Below, one piece after another: positions 58,485 to 64,000 of a stretch of DNA of 64,000 nt. The translations under genes were made by a program, and so were the position numbers. The stretch covers positions 5,887,000 through 5,950,999 of the forward strand of contig OZ005691.1 in the NCBI GenBank assembly GCA_963930775.1, in the 5' to 3' direction. Positions within the stretch are counted from its first letter, which is position 1, and every line of letters starts with the position of its first letter. This stretch comes from Cliona cf. orientalis. Lineage: Eukaryota > Porifera > Demospongiae > Clionaida > Clionaidae. Below the pieces are notes generated by a model that was not told the origin of the DNA, did no database searches, and saw only the letters and a list, made by a program, of their open reading frames with translations.

Positions 58485-60616
58485 TATCAGCTTGAAACAG
58501 TTACTGCATGAATATTCTTGACCTAGCTATAATATTATGTAGCTAATGCAATAAGAATTCATAATGTAGCACCAGCTAGCACCTCTGTGCAGATCAGCTT
58601 ATTTTTGATGATGTATGTAGACACGCAAAAATAATAGGCAATTGTATTTAACACAATCATGGTAATTATTTCAAATACCTGCAATTGTCACCATCACAGT
58701 TAGCTACTACATGCCGATTATTTTATCAATAATGCAATTTTACTATGAGTACCAGCTAAATAGTATTAAATGCAGCAAGCATTTAAGTGATATTGTTCTC
58801 AGTTGCCATCCCAGTGCATGAAACAAACGAAGATTCTTAAAATTTATTTGCGGACCACTTAAAACTTGCTGACGGTAGCTAGATGCTCTAGTCATCCTCA
58901 GGGCAAAAGTAAAGCGAGGTGTGAAAATGCATGTGTGATCAATTAGTCTCGCAAGCTTGCGAGACTAGTGGTGTACCAGATCCCCTGCACACATGTGTGG
59001 TAAGGTGTACGTTGGAGAAACGCAGAGACGCCTAGAGACACAAGTCAAAGAACACAGGGATGCATGCAACAAGGGGGACACGTAGAAGTCTACCATAGCC
59101 GAGCATCAGTGGGACCATCCAGCAACACCAATTGAGTGGACTGGGACGGAACCAGGGTGCTGGAATCTTTGTTTGTTTCATAGACAATAACGTTGTGTAA
59201 GTTGACTGTGCCGACTTCCTAGCTCTTCCTCCACTAGTCAGTAAATGGGTTTGATTGATTGATTGGTCCCGGTGCTATAATATTATAGAGGGGGCATGTA
59301 TGATTTTCAAGCGGAGGAGATAGCTATAGCTAGTACGATGATTGTTGATGCAGAATCCATGTTTTGTTTACACAGTGATGAAACAGTGTGCCAGCTAGTG
59401 GCTTTGTGGTTCGAATACAAGTGTGTTGCGCTGTGTGTGGTTGAGCTACCCCACCTGCAGGAACATTATGGGAATTGTGCTATAGGAAGGAAACTGGTGT
59501 AGGCATCATGCGATAAACCTAGCTAGCCCTATAGCCCACTTACTGGATGATACCACCATAACTTCATATAGTGTATACATAGAGCTTGCTCACACAGTTA
59601 CGTATACTCTAAGTCTTTAGACTTCCCAATACATGTACACTCTTTGTCCCCACCCCCCCCCCCCCCCCCCCGTCCAACTATGACCATACACCTACATTCC
59701 GCCAAATGTAGCTACCCCCCTTCAAATATTGATATGCATGTAGCTATCACTGCAAGTGCACATGCATATGGTGCCAAATTTTGGTGCTATTTAACTCATC
59801 TCAAGCCAGCCTGGCAATCGAGATAATTATATTTCAGATCTGGATAATGCCACTTTTACTGCCCCTTCTCCACCCTTGATGAAGTGTAGTATACATTCTA
59901 TCATGCATATAGCTAATTATTGATTATTATACAGACTACAATGTCATAACACCTTGTACAAATTAATGCATAACGTACCAGTCTATAGGTCCAACATAAG
60001 GAGCATCGCCCATGGGAATTTTTTGGTGATAGTACGGTAAATTTGGTGGTTTGGTGATAATAATATTATTATTAAAAACATCAGTTACTAATTCGCACAC
60101 ATCCCATACCAATTGCAATTCTAGTAAACTCACTAATATTGCAACAACAACTAACGTGTATGCATGTAGACTACCTTCCCAGCATCACTGGCAGTGAAAA
60201 AGAAATTGGCCCGTGTGGGATTTGAACCAGTGCACACATTTGGTACTACACTGAGCTTAACCATTGACAGTAGTAATTTTATTCATAGTTTAGTGGTCAA
60301 AATCTACTACAACTCGTATCTCAAAACTGAAAGTGAAAACCAAAAATCTGAGACGATTAAATTTCTTTAATTTTGATCCACTCTACATGCTGATAACGTT
60401 TCTTATACTTTGAATGCATAACTTACATTACATTACTGTAACATTACATTAATTACATTATACGGCACTCACTCATAGCTAATAATTAAATTTCACAATC
60501 AGAAAAAATGTTTCCAAGACGCAGTGATAATAATTATTATAAGTCTAGCTACAATCTTTAGTGCAAAATTAATGCTGCTATAGCTAGCAACGAAATAATG
60601 TTAGTTTTGATCTGAG
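58485..60616. other. Region between the receptor copies
   Basis: Holds a Penelope-like fragment, a perfect 24-bp palindrome at 58944-58967 (tagtctcgcaag and its complement), a C19 run at 59653, and a degenerate tRNA-like segment on the minus strand near 60190-60262 (B box ggttcaaatcc). 60470-60616 repeats 57320-57470. No intact gene. Confidence 0.45.
58795..59166 (+). pseudogene. Penelope-like retroelement fragment with GIY-YIG endonuclease motif
   Basis: From 58996 the frame reads CGKVYVGETQRRLETQVKEH, then RDACNKGDT, a TAG stop (59083-59085), and KSTIAEHQWDHPATPIEW. This is the CxxVYIGETxRxLxxRxxEH ... SAIAEHxxxxxH pattern of GIY-YIG endonucleases at the C-terminus of Penelope-like elements. 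The block 58795-58920 before it (agatgctctagtcatcctca) recurs at 13490-13618. Stop codon and missing reverse transcriptase show it is dead. Confidence 0.7.
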
Positions 60617-61190
60617 TCACTGCAAATCATTCAGGAGCCACGGCATATTCTGGTTAGGATGTGTACACCAAAACCACGTAGACTTGATTCCCTCGGTGAA
60701 AGTAGTCTGCAGCTTCTGATTCAAATAGATAAGAAGACAAGCATACGTAAGTGCATCATATTCAAGAAAGAGCTGGAAGAGAGTTGAGATATAGAAGAGT
60801 GGAGATGACTCAAAGTTCTCTGCTGATACACCACCATGCATAACTATAGTATTACCTGTTGCTATTAGGTAGAGTATGATTTGATGCAGCTCAGCCTGAA
60901 AGGCAGAAGAATCTTGTACACGTAGCTCAAAATCATCAGTGTATAACTGACACCTCAAAGTCGTAAGATTCCTGGTGCTGTAGGCCTGGCCAATGGCCCA
61001 CAAGGCTGGACACACCCAGACAATAGCAACCACAATTAATACCTGTCTGTACGTAAGTTTTTTTGAAGTGCCGTTGTATTTCAGTGTGAAGTGTATTCCC
61101 ACAGAGAAAGCAGCAATATTGATAGTGGTGACTCCAAATTGTGTCCATAATACATGTAATATTCGGGAAGACTTGCATGGATAATAAGTA
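60617..61190 (-). pseudogene. 7TM receptor copy 2, C-terminal part
   Basis: Encodes GVTTINIAAFSVGIHF (TM3), VLIVVAIVWVCPALWAIGQA (TM4), LRCQLYTDDFELRVQD, then jumps to GGVSAENFESSPLFY and TM7 FQLFLEYDALTYACLLIYL, LNQKLQTTF, ending at 60617. TM5 and TM6 are missing by an internal in-frame deletion. The N-terminal part is not upstream on this strand but lies inverted at 61420-61773. About 3.1 kb downstream of copy 1, with shared flanks. Not a functional receptor. Confidence 0.65.
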
Positions 61191-61287
61191 AGCTACTTAC
61201 CTGTATGCAGTAACTGTGATGGTATCAGTTGTGGGTATTACCATGATAATTGCGCTAATTGCAAATAAATTTTTTTGCATGCCTACA

Positions 61288-61773
61288 TAAAATAAGCTGA
61301 TCTGCACACAGGTGCTACATTATTATATTATAATATTATAGTAAACAATTTATGGCACTAGCTACATAGCTAGGTCAAGGACATTCATGCAGTAGTAACT
61401 GTTTCAAGCTAATAAATGGAAATGGAAGGATCAAACAATACTAGCTAGCTATGAAGCAAACTTTGCAGTAGGGAACATCAAACAGTTCATCATACTTAAC
61501 AGCGTGCTCACACCAATTTATGTACTTTTCTTGCTAGTACCATCACTGCTTGTGAATGGCGCCATCATTGCATTGTTTGTGAAGAAGAAGGAATTACAAT
61601 CTCCGCTGAGTGTCCTGACTGGAAACCAATGCTGCTATGGTATTCTGAGCAACCTTCTAAACGGTTTCCTTGTCCTAATTCTCTATCCTATCATTCTTAG
61701 TCATGGTAGCTGTGCACTGGAGCCAGTCATAGTGGAAGTTATAATAATTACCAATAGTGCAAATTTGCAATAG
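61288..61773 (+). pseudogene. 7TM receptor copy 2, N-terminal part, inverted
   Basis: Plus-strand sequence almost identical to the 5' end of copy 1: MEGSNNTS at 61420, then LTPIYVLFLLVPSLLVNGAI, QSPLSVLTGNQCCYGILSNL and LNGFLVLILYPI, ending shortly after CALEPV. A stop appears right after the MEGSNNTS start (ACTAGCTAGC tag), and the original 5' flank (aataagctgatctgcacac, ctaggtcaagga.attcatgcag) precedes it. The 5' half of copy 2, with its upstream flank, has therefore been flipped relative to the 3' half at 60617-61190. Confidence 0.65.
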
Positions 61774-63200
61774 CTATATATGAATACCATCTATATAGGT
61801 AGTATTAAATACAGCAACTTCATAGATACAGTATGGACGTCGTGTAAGTTGAGGTGCTGACTTTCTAACTGGCAGCCATATGCTGTGGCCCATGCAGCTC
61901 TTAATTCCTCAGTAAACAGGGCTGCCATATAATCTTTGACAATAAAGGAACATACCCAAATCCTGAGATAATCACGGAAATCACTGCATGTACCTTATGA
62001 GAGCAGAAGGCCAAAAAATCCTATTATTCCTAATTTGCATGCATATCATGCTAATGAAGCAAAATTGATGCTCGAAAATCCTACTTAGTCTATTAGGATA
62101 AAAGCCTAATCGGCAGCACTGCATGAGTAAATGAGCTAGTTTGATTAATTTATTGGTGGTATTATACTTGAAATAATATTATCGACGGAGCCACTATAAT
62201 AATCTCTATAGTGCAACCAAGCAAGAGAGAAAAAATTCCAAAATTTTAGGCTAAGAATTGCACAGATATGCCTACTTGTTACCAGAATATGGTCACTACA
62301 ACTGTACTGCATGTTTTCATAAAACTTCAGAAAAAATGATATTTCATGATTGGTAAGAAATTAAGACTTCACATTTGAGACTTAGCAACTTCAATACAAC
62401 TGCTATCAGTCCACCAAAGTGGAGATGCTTACCGCCAATCAATTACTAATAGGAAAAAAGTTGCCTAACATAATATTTGACCCTCCGAATGGGGTTTATG
62501 GGCAATACAATGCGTTGCAGAGCCTTCATACTTATGTACAAAAAAAACAATTATTTATGTGGATGTGCATCTATGGATAGAGTGTACACCCTCACCAGAA
62601 AACCATACTCTTTAAATTTACTTCACATATTTTGGATAAAAGTGTTATCCTCTGAAGCCATAAATTACATATAATATCCCATAATTTTAATCCCATAGAG
62701 AGTTTGTATCAAACAAGTTGGGTATCAAATTTCAACCTCTAATCTTGATTTTAAAAGTTTTGCTCTCTCGCTTGGTTGCACTGTTTATCAGTCTTAGGCC
62801 AGAGCTAAAAGCCAACACCTAAGATACTCTAGTAAGGATCGAGGCTATAGGACTAAGTTTATTCAGTCCAACTGTGTTATTACCAGTATGTGTTTCATTG
62901 ATCTGGATGATGTGCCCATTTTCACGGTTTTGCATGTTAATAATTATCACTCTATGTCCACCAACACTATCATAGAGTCGGTAGACTCTATAAGTAGGGA
63001 TGGCCCGGATATGCCATACATGTAATACATTACAAATACCCAAATATCTCAAAATAGGTAATTTTGTGAAATTTCTAAGTATAAAAATCAGAATCTCCAG
63101 CAAATTATGCATCTAATAAGACCAAGATCATTCATCAAAACAATTGTACACGTCAGAACCAGATGTTCAAAAAATAGGCCATTTGTCAATCTTTCTTCTT
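61774..63200. other. AT-rich intergenic region with one long inverted-repeat element
   Basis: Contains 62211-62781, bounded by the 19-bp inverted repeats gtgcaaccaagcaagagag / ctctctcgcttggttgcac, non-coding inside; the dispersed repeat 62972-63085; and a (TTTC)n tract at 63194-63220. No exon recognised. Confidence 0.5.
62211..62781. mobile_element. 571-bp element with 19-bp inverted repeats
   Basis: Ends gtgcaaccaagcaagagag and its near-exact complement (one internal difference). The inside has no ORF above 65 codons. Target-site duplication is not clear. Probable non-autonomous DNA transposon. Confidence 0.55.
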
Positions 63201-63381
63201 TCTTTCTTTCTTTCTTTCTCATTTCCAGGGCTACCTCAAGACTGTCTGGACCACTCACCTTAAGGTACCATTAAATTGCGTGGGCGTGAGGTGGGGGATA
63301 TGACACCTAAACCACATCAAAGTCATTAGTGAGGTGCATGTTGTGTAACCACGCCCTTTTAATTGCACAGGTCTCAGGGGT

Positions 63382-63929
63382 GTGGCTGCTAGAGCCGGAA
63401 GTGTTCATTTAATATCCTCCATGGACCGGAAGCCGAGCCGGAAGGGAGGGGCCAGGCCACGCCCAAAACAGCCCCACCCTGTTCCCCAAGGACCACCATT
63501 CTCAATCAAGTGCCTACTAACCACCGGATGTCCACCGGAAGCCCACAATCAATCCCAATTAAAACACACAGCTTCCTCAAGGCCAAAACACACACAAACA
63601 CTTGGAGGCCGTTCTGCCACACCGCCCACGCAAGAGCTCACCTCATTTCCTGTGTGGGCGGAGTAACAACACGTCATCGCAACCACATCCGCTTCAAACC
63701 ATCGTCAGCTTCCGTCCAGCCGTACAGGCCCCTCGATCGCACCGCCGTACAGTGCCTCATTAACAGACATGGCCTCACCTTTGACCTCCTGCCACGCCCC
63801 CAAAGCCTCCTCGCGGGGTTCAAAGGTCACCACCGCTTCCGGGACACGCCCACCTATCGCCGAGGCCAAGTCCCAGGCGCCGATGTCCAAGCACTGGCCC
63901 GTGAAGCCACGCCCAATCGGAAGCAATAA
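63382..63929 (+). CDS. GC-rich unrecognised coding candidate at the window edge
   Basis: From about 63250 the base composition changes to clearly GC-richer DNA. Two overlapping plus-strand frames are open: 63382-63666 (MAARAGSVH..) and one ending 63929. The latter has strongly C/G-biased third positions over its last 70 codons (..RPLDRTAVQCLINRHGLTFD, LLPRPQSLLAGFKGHHRF, RRGQVPGADVQALAREAT) and ends at TAA overlapping an AATAAA (63926). This may be the last exon of a gene. The opposite strand is also open (63983-63705), so direction is uncertain. Family not recognised. Repeated ccacgccc words could instead mark a repeat element. Confidence 0.3.
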
Positions 63930-64000
63930 AACCTGCATTAACGCACACGCACACACTCCACACAGTGCCAGGAACACGCCCACATGCTTAATTAGGCCTA

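Noticed and set aside
60188..60262. Possible tRNA gene on the minus strand
   Set aside because: Only the B box (ggttcaaatcc) is convincing; no acceptor or anticodon stem could be formed, so at most a degenerate tRNA-derived repeat.
63705..63983. 92-codon minus-strand ORF with signal-peptide-like start
   Set aside because: Overlaps the plus-strand candidate, which has the more coding-like third-position bias; direction unresolved, so not listed as a gene.
1..64000. CRISPR arrays, prokaryotic operons, rRNA genes or viral genomes
   Set aside because: No regularly spaced direct repeats, no operon-like gene packing, no rRNA-like segments and no recognisable viral genes were seen; the genes are spliced animal genes.

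Overview
The window looks like animal nuclear DNA, most probably from a demosponge. It is AT-rich and has small GT-AG introns, some only 50-60 bp. It carries animal gene families (CEP20, DUOX, a Roc GTPase with death-fold domains, a front-end fatty-acid desaturase, a 7TM receptor family), and the intergenic DNA is full of short inverted-repeat elements. Repeated death-fold domains on a Roc-type GTPase and single-exon cytochrome b5 desaturases are familiar from sponge genomes. The sponge assignment is inference from gene content, not from a marker gene.

Layout. 1-1754: no gene, one diverged local duplication. 1755-3672 (+): five-exon CEP20. 3673-20934: a tandem segmental duplication (about 4.7-10.7 kb and 11.4-15.9 kb). 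Each copy holds a three-exon gene for a 145-residue secreted cysteine-containing protein on the minus strand; the rest is inverted-repeat elements and a GA-rich minisatellite. 20935-22269 (-): desaturase, perhaps with its first non-coding exon near 27.7 kb. 22.3-32.6 kb: repeats, including a nested pair of elements with readable target-site duplications. 32867-40697 (+): complete eight-exon dual oxidase. 41167-42131 (-): probable four-TM protein, head-to-head with 42813-51970 (+), a six-exon Roc-type GTPase with three death-fold-like modules at the N-terminus and a death domain at the C-terminus. 52133-52471 (+): unrecognised ORF. 55498-56820 (-): two-exon AhpC/TSA-type (PRXL2/SelU-like) redox protein. 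57.4-61.8 kb: degraded 7TM receptor copies, one split by inversion, with a Penelope-like GIY-YIG fragment between. 61.8-64 kb: repeats and a GC-rich unrecognised ORF.

Most notable result. The redox protein has an in-frame TGA exactly where the family has the first cysteine of its CxxC motif (giving U-P-P-C). A stem-loop with all SECIS landmarks (AUGA, unpaired AAA 12 nt later, UGAU, matching helices) lies about 40-100 nt after the stop codon. A standard gene caller would truncate this gene; read as a selenoprotein it is a 343-residue protein with Sec at residue 202.

How the genes relate. The genes look independent, with no operon-like grouping. DUOX (peroxide production) and the selenoprotein (thiol/peroxide chemistry) share a redox theme, but they lie 15 kb apart on opposite strands and no functional link can be read from the sequence. 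All exon models here were built by hand from reading frame, splice phase and family similarity; none has transcript support.
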